Positions 1 to 5,690 of a stretch of DNA of 5,769 nucleotides are shown here, piece after piece. The notes under the pieces are model-generated. The model searched no databases. It was not told where the DNA came from and saw nothing but the letters and a program-made list of their open reading frames with translations. Each line of letters starts with the position of its first letter. The stretch's first letter is position 1. This DNA comes from an uncultured Bacillota bacterium (GTDB lineage: Bacteria; Bacillota; Clostridia; Peptostreptococcales; Anaerovoracaceae), in NCBI GenBank assembly GCA_946541435.1, contig CAMNJK010000109.1, forward strand, positions 1 through 5,769. Reading direction: 5' to 3'. The position numbers were made by a program, and so were the translations under genes.

Positions 1-34
1 AGTGATGGTGAAGGATCTGCAGCCGGAAACATAA
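1..34 (+). CDS. C-terminal end of an upstream gene (partial)
   Basis: The frame starting at base 2 reads VMVKDLQPET and then stops at TAA (32-34). Most of its codons end in G, like the real genes downstream. The frame starting at base 1 also stays open, to TGA at 40-42, but its codons mostly end in A or T and give a low-complexity S/G/A peptide, so it is the weaker candidate. The third frame stops at once. Ten residues are too few to assign a product. The muramidase start lies 72 nt beyond this stop on the same strand. Confidence 0.45.
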   Translation, partial: VMVKDLQPET

Positions 35-73
35 GGGACTGATATAGAGAGACAAGCAAAGGGGTATTGGCAG

Positions 74-89
74 GACCCGGGACCGGGTC
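74..89 (+). promoter_or_regulatory. Compact inverted repeat in the muramidase leader
   Basis: GACCCGG (74-80) and CCGGGTC (83-89) are exact reverse complements separated by GA. In RNA this would form a GC-rich stem of about 6 bp closed by a GGAC tetraloop. It ends 7 nt before the AGGAG ribosome binding site (96-100). No T-tract follows, so it is not an intrinsic terminator. It could stabilise the mRNA 5' end or affect translation of the muramidase, but a regulatory role is inference only. No convincing sigma-A promoter was found in 35-106. Confidence 0.4.
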
Positions 90-95
90 AGAGAG

Positions 96-100
96 AGGAG
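96..100 (+). promoter_or_regulatory. Ribosome binding site of the muramidase gene
   Basis: AGGAG lies 6 nt before the ATG at 107, inside a purine-rich stretch (GAGAGAGGAG, 91-100). It selects the ATG at 107 over the in-frame ATG at 122. Confidence 0.8.
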
Positions 101-106
101 AAAAAC

Positions 107-1402
107 ATGAAAGCTACGAACATGGCAGTGAACAAGGTGAGCAGGCTGCCACTGCGGCAGATCCTCCTGTCCGTGATGACAGCAGTCCTGCTGCTGGCGG
201 GCATCGCGCTGCTTCCGTCAGGCCAGGCCCATGCGGGCGGCGTCGACAAGGCAACCCTTCCCGCGGGCTACAGTACAGCGAACTACAACATCTACAAAGC
301 GCTGGACATCTCCAACTGGCAGGGCGAGATCTCCAAGGCCCAGTTCCAGAAGCTGAAGAATCAGAAGGGGATCACCCATGTGATCGTCCGGGTGGGATAC
401 ACCCGGTGGGCAGCCTTCCTGCGCTTCGCGGACGCCAGCTACAAGCAGAACATCGATAATGCCTATGCCGCGGGACTCAAAGTAGGCGCCTACTATTATT
501 CCCAGGCCAAGAGCGAAAGCGAGGCCCGCAAGGAAGCCAAGAAGACGGTGAAGCTCCTGGCCAACTATAAGAACAAGATCACGCTGCCGGTGGCCTTTGA
601 CTGGGAGTGGGGCGGCAGACTCAACGCTTCCTGGGCAAAGTCAAACGGAAAAGCAGGAAACACCAGGATCTGCCAGGCTTTTTGCGAGGAGATTAAGGAT
701 GCCGGATATGAACCCATGATCTATGCCAGCGCCAGTGTCTTTACCGGTTATCTGAACCGGGAGACCCTGCACGATAAGTATAAGATCTGGGTGGCCCACT
801 ATACGGGCGGCAAGGCAACGAATTACTCTCTGCCCATGTACATGTGGCAGTTCTCATCCACAGCACAGTTCGGCCAGTCCCTGACCAATACCACCAACGT
901 GGATATCAACTACGTTTTTGTGAAGAAACTCGGCCAGTGGATCGCCTACGCAGACGGGAAATACAAGTACAAGCAGGACGGTATTTTCCTCAAATCCGAA
1001 TGGCTGACCCTGGGGGACAATACCTACTATCTGGATGCGGACGGATACCGGGTGACCGGCTATCAGCAGATCGGGAATTACTTCTACGGTTTTGATTCCA
1101 CCGGCATCATGTACAAGAAGACCAAGGCCCAGATCGACGGGAAGACCTATAAGTTCCTGGCGGACGGCAAAGCGGTGCTCTCCAAGGCCAAGGTGGTCAA
1201 TGTGAGCGACGGACAGCTGGCATACCGGACCAAGGCAAAGCTGAACAAGGGCGAGACCGTGGGATATTACAGTCTGGGCCAGAAGATCAAGATCATTCGG
1301 GTCAAGGGTGACTGGGTCCAGGCCTCCAACGGCTACTGGTCCCTGGCCACAGAGAATGGCATCGATTATCTTGAGACCACCAAGACCTTCCCGCTAGAAT
1401 AA
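107..1402 (+). CDS. Secreted GH25 muramidase (lysozyme) with choline-binding-type repeats and a C-terminal SH3-like domain
   Basis: This 431-aa protein is predicted to be exported and to cleave the N-acetylmuramic acid-beta-1,4-N-acetylglucosamine bond of peptidoglycan. Residues 1-43 form a signal peptide: a basic start, a hydrophobic core at about 19-36, and an AHA|G cleavage site after residue 43. Residues 64-272 are the GH25 barrel. ALDISNWQG supplies Asp67, VAFDWEWG supplies the catalytic pair Asp165 and Glu167, and MYMWQFSS plus NVDINYVF (Asp266) close the barrel. Residues 275-361 carry aromatic/glycine repeats of the cell wall-binding type. Residues 362-431 (LNKGETVGYYSLGQKIKIIR, then GDWVQ and GYW) look like a bacterial SH3-type domain, with lower certainty. 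The start has a strong ribosome binding site. The protein is complete, with no sign of damage. It is probably an autolysin or wall-remodelling enzyme. A phage endolysin is less likely because of the signal peptide and the absence of phage genes. Confidence 0.93.
   Translation: MKATNMAVNKVSRLPLRQILLSVMTAVLLLAGIALLPSGQAHAGGVDKATLPAGYSTANYNIYKALDISNWQGEISKAQFQKLKNQKGITHVIVRVGYTRWAAFLRFADASYKQNIDNAYAAGLKVGAYYYSQAKSESEARKEAKKTVKLLANYKNKITLPVAFDWEWGGRLNASWAKSNGKAGNTRICQAFCEEIKDAGYEPMIYASASVFTGYLNRETLHDKYKIWVAHYTGGKATNYSLPMYMWQFSSTAQFGQSLTNTTNVDINYVFVKKLGQWIAYADGKYKYKQDGIFLKSEWLTLGDNTYYLDADGYRVTGYQQIGNYFYGFDSTGIMYKKTKAQIDGKTYKFLADGKAVLSKAKVVNVSDGQLAYRTKAKLNKGETVGYYSLGQKIKIIRVKGDWVQASNGYWSLATENGIDYLETTKTFPLE
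929..1189 (+). repeat. Cell wall-binding repeats within the muramidase (about four units of 20-21 aa)
   Basis: Residues 275-361 contain a degenerate tandem repeat. The anchor glycine of each unit falls at residues 292, 313, 333 and 354, a spacing of 21, 20 and 21. Units look like YLDADGYRVTGY, YGFDSTGIMYK and YKFLADGKAVLSK, each preceded by a short I/L-G/D-N/K-Y strand. This matches the CW_binding_1 (choline-binding) pattern of an aromatic beta-hairpin followed by D-x-x-G. Conserved tryptophans are few (Trp277, Trp299), and the choline-binding pocket depends on aromatic residues, so the actual ligand is uncertain. Confidence 0.75.
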
Positions 1403-1407
1403 GGGGA

Positions 1408-1435
1408 TCCGGAACTGCCCATTGAGTGGCCCGGA
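1408..1435 (+). other. Imperfect hairpin in the muramidase-LCP1 gap
   Basis: TCCGG (1408-1412) pairs with CCGGA (1431-1435). Inside it, GCC (1417-1419) pairs with GGC (1428-1430), with an AACT bulge on the left arm. The sequence after it is GAGAAG, not a T-tract, so it is a poor intrinsic terminator. It begins 5 nt after the muramidase stop codon and may protect the transcript 3' end or simply be chance. The rest of the 98-nt gap (1403-1500) shows no other structure. Confidence 0.25.
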
Positions 1436-1480
1436 GAGAAGTCAGTTATCGGAAGAATGACCGAGAAAAGCAGACCAACA

Positions 1481-1489
1481 AGGAAAGGA
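1481..1489 (+). promoter_or_regulatory. Ribosome binding site deciding the LCP1 start
   Basis: AGGAAAGGA lies 11 nt before the ATG at 1501, slightly far but purine-rich. The alternative in-frame GTG at 1426 has no Shine-Dalgarno sequence at a usable distance and sits within the imperfect hairpin. The peptide it would add (ending ERTCFC) does not look like the start of a family member. The ATG at 1501 is therefore preferred. Confidence 0.6.
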
Positions 1490-1500
1490 CCTGTTTTTGC

Positions 1501-2913
1501 ATGAGCGACGACAGATACAGAAGTGAAGAACAGCGAGCGAAAGAAGAAGCCTACCGGGAGTACCTGAGGCTGCGGGGCAAGGAGCCCGCGAGCAGGCCGG
1601 GAACGGGCGGAGGCGCATATCAGAGAAGCGGACTGAGCTCCCCGGAGCGGAGGACCCAGTCTGTGACGGATACACCCTACGGATCCTCGGAGCTGCGCAG
1701 ACGCGCCAAGGAGCAGGAGGCGGAACGGCAGGCCTACCTGCAGGCCCGGGCGGAGACTGAGGAAGCGGAACGCAGCCGGCGGCAGAGCCGGTCCGCGAAA
1801 AGGGCGGCCAGGAAGGCCAGAAGAGATTCCAGAAAAGAAGACTCGCCCTACGCAGTTCCCGAAAAAAAGAAAAAGAACCGGAAGCTTCGCATCGCCCTGA
1901 TCATTCTGCTGGTGCTGGTGCTGGGCGCGGGAGCCCTCGGGGCAGCCGCTTTCTCTATGGCCATGTCCACCCTGGGCAAGATCGGTCATGTGAAGATCGA
2001 CAAGGACCAGATCGCCATCAGTGAACAGGCCAAGGATAATCTCAGCGACTATACCAACATCGCGGTGCTGGGCGTGGATGCCAGAGATGTGGATGACGAC
2101 AGCGACAGCCGCAGCGATGCCATCGTGGTGGTCAGCATCAACAAAGAAACCAACGAAGTGAAGATGTTCTCCGTTTTCCGGGACACTTTGCTGGATCTTG
2201 GCGGAGACGCGGGGCTGGATAAGGTGACCCATGCCTATTTCTACGGCGGCGCCCAGAATACTCTTTATGCGCTGAACAAGAATATGGACCTCAATATCCG
2301 GAAGACCGTGGTGATCAACTGGAAGACGGTTGCCGAGATCATCGACGCTCTGGGCGGCATCAAGATCGATGTCCAGGAATCGGAGATCGAGGAAATGAAC
2401 AAATACATCCCCGGAACGGCCAAGACCACCGGCAGCAAGGCGATCCTCATCGATCACGCCGGCGAGCAGAAGCTGAACGGGGCCCAGGCGGTGACCTACG
2501 CCCGGATCCGGAAGGACGCGGCCAGCGGTGACTACCGGAGAAATGAACGTATGAAGATCGTGATGGCCCAGACCTTCAAGAAGGCAAAAAAGGCCGATCT
2601 GATGACGCTGAAGAAGATCTGCGACAATGCTTTCCCCCAGGCCAAGACCAATATCTCCACCCGGGAGATGCTGTCCATGGGACTCAAGTTCCGCAAGTAC
2701 AAGATGACCAGCTCCACCACCGGATGGCCCTATGATGTGGCCGGATGGATGGGATACGCCGGGGCCGGTTACGCCTGGTACGGGCCGCCGGTCACCCTGG
2801 AAAGCAATGTCATCAAACTATACGATAAATTCTTTGGGATATCGGACTATGAACCGACAGAAACCGTTCGGACCATCAGCCAGGACATCGTCAATCTGAC
2901 GGGACTGTACTGA
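1501..2913 (+). CDS. LCP-family (LytR-CpsA-Psr) wall-polymer ligase, single-pass with long charged N-terminus
   Basis: This 470-aa membrane protein is predicted to transfer undecaprenyl-pyrophosphate-linked glycopolymers onto peptidoglycan at the outer face of the membrane. Residues 1-128 are cytoplasmic and very rich in Arg, Glu and Lys, ending in a KKKK cluster before one transmembrane helix (about 130-152). The LCP domain (about 185-360) begins at NIAVLGVDARD (Asp193). It contains SRSDAIVVVSIN (Arg204, Asp206), VFRDT (Arg227, Asp228; the family usually has PRDT), DKVTHAYFYGG, INWKTVAEIIDALGGIKIDV, and YARIRK followed by GDYRRNER (Arg335, Arg337, Arg347, Arg350). These are the acidic and arginine residues that hold the polyprenyl pyrophosphate and metal in characterised LCP enzymes. 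The C-terminus (400-470) is Trp/Tyr/Gly-rich and then VTLESNV-like. Ddl follows 22 nt later, consistent with an operon. The polymer it handles cannot be told from sequence. Confidence 0.93.
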   Translation: MSDDRYRSEEQRAKEEAYREYLRLRGKEPASRPGTGGGAYQRSGLSSPERRTQSVTDTPYGSSELRRRAKEQEAERQAYLQARAETEEAERSRRQSRSAKRAARKARRDSRKEDSPYAVPEKKKKNRKLRIALIILLVLVLGAGALGAAAFSMAMSTLGKIGHVKIDKDQIAISEQAKDNLSDYTNIAVLGVDARDVDDDSDSRSDAIVVVSINKETNEVKMFSVFRDTLLDLGGDAGLDKVTHAYFYGGAQNTLYALNKNMDLNIRKTVVINWKTVAEIIDALGGIKIDVQESEIEEMNKYIPGTAKTTGSKAILIDHAGEQKLNGAQAVTYARIRKDAASGDYRRNERMKIVMAQTFKKAKKADLMTLKKICDNAFPQAKTNISTREMLSMGLKFRKYKMTSSTTGWPYDVAGWMGYAGAGYAWYGPPVTLESNVIKLYDKFFGISDYEPTETVRTISQDIVNLTGLY

Positions 2914-2924
2914 GGACCGGACCG

Positions 2925-2930
2925 AGGAGG
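2925..2930 (+). promoter_or_regulatory. Ribosome binding site of ddl
   Basis: A perfect AGGAGG lies 5 nt before the ATG at 2936, inside the 22-nt gap after the LCP1 stop codon. It fixes the ddl start and predicts strong translation. Confidence 0.85.
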
Positions 2931-2935
2931 AATCC

Positions 2936-4036
2936 ATGGAGCAAAAGCTGGCTCTGCTGGTGCTGTTCGGCGGGGTCTCATCCGAGCATGAGGTCTCCCG
3001 CGTATCGGCAGCATCCATACTGGAGCATATCGATAAAGACAAGTATCAAATCAGCAGCGTCGGAATCACGAAAACTGGCAAATGGATGCTGACAGAAGCG
3101 GGTACCGATGCCATTCGTGACGGTTCCTGGGAACAGGATGCGGCCAACCGCAGCGTGATGCTGGTGCTGAATGGCAGCGGCAGCGCGGAAGATGGCTGCG
3201 GCGGCATCCGGGAACGCAGCCAGTTCATGGCCCGGGGACCGGAGGGCTGGCAGCCTGTGCCGGCGGACGTGGTGTTCCCGGTGCTGCACGGCCAGAACGG
3301 AGAGGACGGGACCATGCAGGGACTCCTGCAGATCGCGGGCATTCCCTTCGTGGGATCCGACACCGCCAGCTCCGCCGCCTGCATGGACAAGGGCATGGCC
3401 AAGGCCCTGGTCTCCCAGGCAGAGGCGGCCAATCAGGCAAAATGCTGCATCATCCACCGGAGCGGCTGTGACGCGGAGGAAGCGGCGGAGGGGGCGGACG
3501 CCTTTTTTGCCGGGACCTACCCGCTTTTTGTCAAGCCTGCCCGGGCAGGATCCTCGGTGGGCATCACCAAGGTAAAAGAACGCGGATCACTGGCGGACGC
3601 CATCCGGACAGCCTTCGCGGTGGACAGCAAGGTGCTGGTGGAAGAAGCCATCTTCGGCAGGGAACTGGAAGTAGCCGTCCTGGGCAACGATGATCCGGCG
3701 GCCTCCTGTGTGGGAGAGATCTTCGCTGCCGGTGAATTCTACGATTACGCGTCGAAATACGAGGATGAGGCTTCCCGGACAGAGATCGTCAGGGATCTGC
3801 CGCCGGAGCTGGAAGAGGAGATCCGGGAGACCGCGCTGCGGGTCTACCGCGTCCTGGAATGCAGGGGGCTGGCCCGGGTGGATTTCTTCCTTTCCGATGA
3901 CGGAAGGGTGGTATTCAATGAGATCAACACCCTGCCCGGATTCACAGAGATCAGCATGTATCCCAGTCTCTGGGAGGCATCCGGACTGAATTATGCCGAT
4001 CTGATCGATATGCTGATCCGGCTGGCCGCGGTCTGA
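2936..4036 (+). CDS. ddl: D-alanine--D-alanine ligase
   Basis: This 366-aa cytoplasmic ATP-grasp enzyme joins two D-alanines, using ATP, to give the D-Ala-D-Ala end of the peptidoglycan stem peptide, which MurF then adds. The signature motifs are present in order. GGVSSEHEVS (12-21) has the substrate-binding Glu17. HGQNGEDGTMQG (118-129) matches the family HGxxGEDG motif. Lys152 and Lys156 lie in the MDKxxxK segment. FVKPARAGSSVGITKV (198-213) holds ATP-binding Lys200 and the GSSVG loop. EFYDYASKY (267-275) is the omega loop, with Tyr269 matching the tyrosine typical of true D-Ala-D-Ala ligases. RVDFF (Asp316) and NEINTLPGFTEISMYP (328-343) bind magnesium and substrate. The tyrosine-containing omega loop argues against a VanA/B-type D-Ala-D-Lac or VanC-type D-Ala-D-Ser ligase, and no vanH/vanX-like genes are visible. 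Length is normal. The 160-176 segment (QAEAANQAKCCIIHRSG) is somewhat divergent. Its location between two LCP genes is unusual. Confidence 0.96.
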   Translation: MEQKLALLVLFGGVSSEHEVSRVSAASILEHIDKDKYQISSVGITKTGKWMLTEAGTDAIRDGSWEQDAANRSVMLVLNGSGSAEDGCGGIRERSQFMARGPEGWQPVPADVVFPVLHGQNGEDGTMQGLLQIAGIPFVGSDTASSAACMDKGMAKALVSQAEAANQAKCCIIHRSGCDAEEAAEGADAFFAGTYPLFVKPARAGSSVGITKVKERGSLADAIRTAFAVDSKVLVEEAIFGRELEVAVLGNDDPAASCVGEIFAAGEFYDYASKYEDEASRTEIVRDLPPELEEEIRETALRVYRVLECRGLARVDFFLSDDGRVVFNEINTLPGFTEISMYPSLWEASGLNYADLIDMLIRLAAV

Positions 4037-4041
4037 CGCGG

Positions 4042-4074
4042 AAGAAGGCGAAACTTGAGTACAGAAGAGAGAGG
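4042..4074 (+). promoter_or_regulatory. Two overlapping candidate ribosome binding sites for LCP2
   Basis: AAGAAGG (4042-4048) lies 6 nt before a TTG at 4055. AGAGAGG (4068-4074) lies 4 nt before an in-frame ATG at 4079. The first has better spacing but serves a rare start codon; the second serves ATG. The ATG is preferred, but initiation at TTG would add only MSTEERGN and leave the topology unchanged. Confidence 0.5.
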
Positions 4075-4078
4075 TAAC

Positions 4079-5641
4079 ATGGACAATTCCACGCACACAC
4101 AGAAAAAAGGCTTCTGGCAGCGGCTGAAGACCAATAAACGTTCGATCCCGTTTCCGGTGGTGATGATCCTGCTGGCCCTGATGCTGGCCATCGAGGTCAT
4201 CTTCTGCGCCATGGTGGTGCGGCTGGGCCTTCTGCCCGGTCAGTACATCGCCCTGATCATCGTGATCCTGGCGGCCATCGATGCCGGCATCCTTGCGCTG
4301 CTGGGCAATAAGAAGCAGGGAAGAAAGCGGTTCTACACCGGACTGATCATCACCGTCCTGCTGTCGGTGCTTCTGCTGCCGGCGTCCTATTTCGTCAACG
4401 ATGCCAACGCGGCGCTGAAGAAGCTGACCCGGGAGAGCAAGCAGTGGGAGACCTATGAGGTCATTGCTTCCGCCGACAACCCGGCGGAGTCGGTGAACAG
4501 CATTGTGGGCAAGAAGGTCTATGTGCTGAGCAGCGAGGATAAAATGAGCGTGGAGGCCAGGGAAAAGCTGGTCACCGTGGCTGATGTGGAACTGGACAAC
4601 AGCGAGCAGGATATCGTTTCTCTGGGCAGCCGGGTCTTTGATGAGAAGGGCGCGGCCCATGAGGACCTGATCCTGATCAGCGCTTCCCAGTACGAGATCC
4701 TCTGCGATGAGATCAAGGGATATAAGAAAAATACCAAGGTGCTCTACTCAGAGAAGATCATGAAGCGGGCGGACGCCAACAGCACTGATATCGACGTCAC
4801 CAAGGATCCCTTTAATATCTATGTGACGGGCATCGATGCCTGGGGCGAGATCGACAAGGTCTCCCGCAGCGATGTCAACATGATCGTCACCATCAATCCC
4901 CAGACCAGGACCATCCTGCTGACCTCCATGCCCAGAGACAGCTATGTGCCCCTGCATTCCTTCGGACAGATGGACAAGCTGACCCACTCCGGCATCTACG
5001 GGGTGGATGAAACCACGGAAACCGTTTCCGACTGGCTGGGTGTGGACTTCGATCGTTATGTGAAGGTCAACTTCACCATGGTGGTCCGCCTGATCGACGC
5101 CATGGGCGGCATCGCGGTCTACTCCGATTACGACTTCGCTTCTTCGCTGAAACCGGAATACACCTACTTCAAGGGCAAGAACCGGGTGGGCGGCTACCGG
5201 GCCCTGTATTTCGCCCGGGAGCGTCACGCCTTCGAGGAGAGCGATGAACAGCGGATCCTGAACCAGCAGCGTGTTATGGAAGGAATCATCGAGAAGGTCA
5301 CCACCCATAAGGAGATCCTGCTCAACTACGATGAGCTTCTGGAGATCGTTGCGGAGAACATGGCCACCAACCTGAAGGATTCCGATCTGCGGGCCCTGGC
5401 CCGGATGCAGCTGCGGGATATGGACCGGAAGTGGGATGTCCAGACCTGCGCCATCAAGGGTACCGGCGCCACCATGGGCACCTACAGCATGGGTATGGGA
5501 AGAGGCCTGTACGTCTCCATCCCCGATGAGAAGTCGGTAGAGAAGGTCAAGGAAAAGATCCACGATGTCATGTATCCGGCGGCCAAGGAAGAAGAACCCA
5601 AGTCGGATATGGAACAGCTGGTGGAGGATCAGCTGCAGTAA
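4079..5641 (+). CDS. LCP-family wall/capsule polymer ligase of Cps2A/Wzg-like architecture (three membrane helices, accessory domain, LCP domain)
   Basis: This 520-aa membrane protein (528 aa if it starts at the TTG at 4055) is predicted to attach undecaprenyl-linked glycopolymer to peptidoglycan outside the cell. A short basic cytoplasmic N-terminus leads into three hydrophobic helices at about 24-48, 56-77 and 85-106. Residues 110-240 form an extracellular mixed alpha/beta region (SIVGKKVYVL, LILISASQYEIL, TKVLYSEKIMKR) at the position of the accessory domain of pneumococcal Cps2A. The LCP domain (about 245-410) has NIYVTGIDAWG (Asp253), VSRSDVNMIVTIN (Arg263, Asp265), LTSMPRDSYVPL (Arg286, Asp287), DKLTHSGIYGVD, VNFTMVVRLIDAMGGI, and YFARERH with DEQRILNQQRVM (Arg380, Arg382). 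All the expected catalytic-pocket residues are present. LCP1 is much simpler in layout, so the two are not a recent duplication. The C-terminal tail is acidic (500-520). Position just upstream of a sugar aminotransferase-like gene supports a role in surface polysaccharide attachment (inference). Confidence 0.94.
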   Translation: MDNSTHTQKKGFWQRLKTNKRSIPFPVVMILLALMLAIEVIFCAMVVRLGLLPGQYIALIIVILAAIDAGILALLGNKKQGRKRFYTGLIITVLLSVLLLPASYFVNDANAALKKLTRESKQWETYEVIASADNPAESVNSIVGKKVYVLSSEDKMSVEAREKLVTVADVELDNSEQDIVSLGSRVFDEKGAAHEDLILISASQYEILCDEIKGYKKNTKVLYSEKIMKRADANSTDIDVTKDPFNIYVTGIDAWGEIDKVSRSDVNMIVTINPQTRTILLTSMPRDSYVPLHSFGQMDKLTHSGIYGVDETTETVSDWLGVDFDRYVKVNFTMVVRLIDAMGGIAVYSDYDFASSLKPEYTYFKGKNRVGGYRALYFARERHAFEESDEQRILNQQRVMEGIIEKVTTHKEILLNYDELLEIVAENMATNLKDSDLRALARMQLRDMDRKWDVQTCAIKGTGATMGTYSMGMGRGLYVSIPDEKSVEKVKEKIHDVMYPAAKEEEPKSDMEQLVEDQLQ

Positions 5642-5657
5642 GCCCTGAAGGATGCTG

Positions 5658-5677
5658 CAAAGGCTGGCCAGGCTTTG
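5658..5677. other. 20-bp imperfect palindrome in the gap after LCP2
   Basis: CAAAG-G-CTGGCCAG-G-CTTTG is self-complementary except for one symmetric G/G mismatch pair, with the perfect 8-bp palindrome CTGGCCAG at its centre. It lies 16 nt after the LCP2 stop and 13 nt before the next start. A terminator is unlikely because there is no T-tract. It may be a DNA-protein binding site or chance. Confidence 0.25.
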
Positions 5678-5690
5678 AAAGAGAAAACAG

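Noticed and set aside
67..72. TTGGCA as a possible -35 promoter element before the muramidase
   Set aside because: No acceptable -10 hexamer lies 16-18 nt downstream; that region is AGAGAG purine sequence overlapping the ribosome binding site. TATAGA at 43-48 likewise lacks a -35 partner.
67..459. Open frame of 130 aa overlapping the muramidase start
   Set aside because: The translation is a Gly/Arg/Ser-rich shadow without a ribosome binding site, while the overlapping frame encodes a signal peptide and GH25 domain.
107..1402. Muramidase as a prophage endolysin
   Set aside because: It has its own signal peptide and wall-binding modules. There is no holin or other phage gene nearby, and its codon usage matches its neighbours.
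1491..1500. T-run (CTGTTTTTGC) as a terminator tail before LCP1
   Set aside because: No stem lies immediately upstream of it; the nearest hairpin ends more than 50 nt earlier.
1366..2457. Long open frame on the minus strand (363 aa) opposite LCP1
   Set aside because: It shows no family signature and mirrors the codon bias of LCP1. The + strand reading has a complete LCP domain.
3731..3760. Possibility that the ligase is a vancomycin-resistance D-Ala-D-Lac or D-Ala-D-Ser enzyme
   Set aside because: The omega loop reads EFYDYASKY with the tyrosine typical of housekeeping Ddl, and no vanH, vanX or vanRS-like genes are in the window.
3587..4660. Long open frame on the minus strand (357 aa) across the ddl-LCP2 junction
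   Set aside because: It is rich in His, Gln and Asp, as expected from the complement of G/C-ending codons, has no recognisable domain, and overlaps two genes with clear family motifs.
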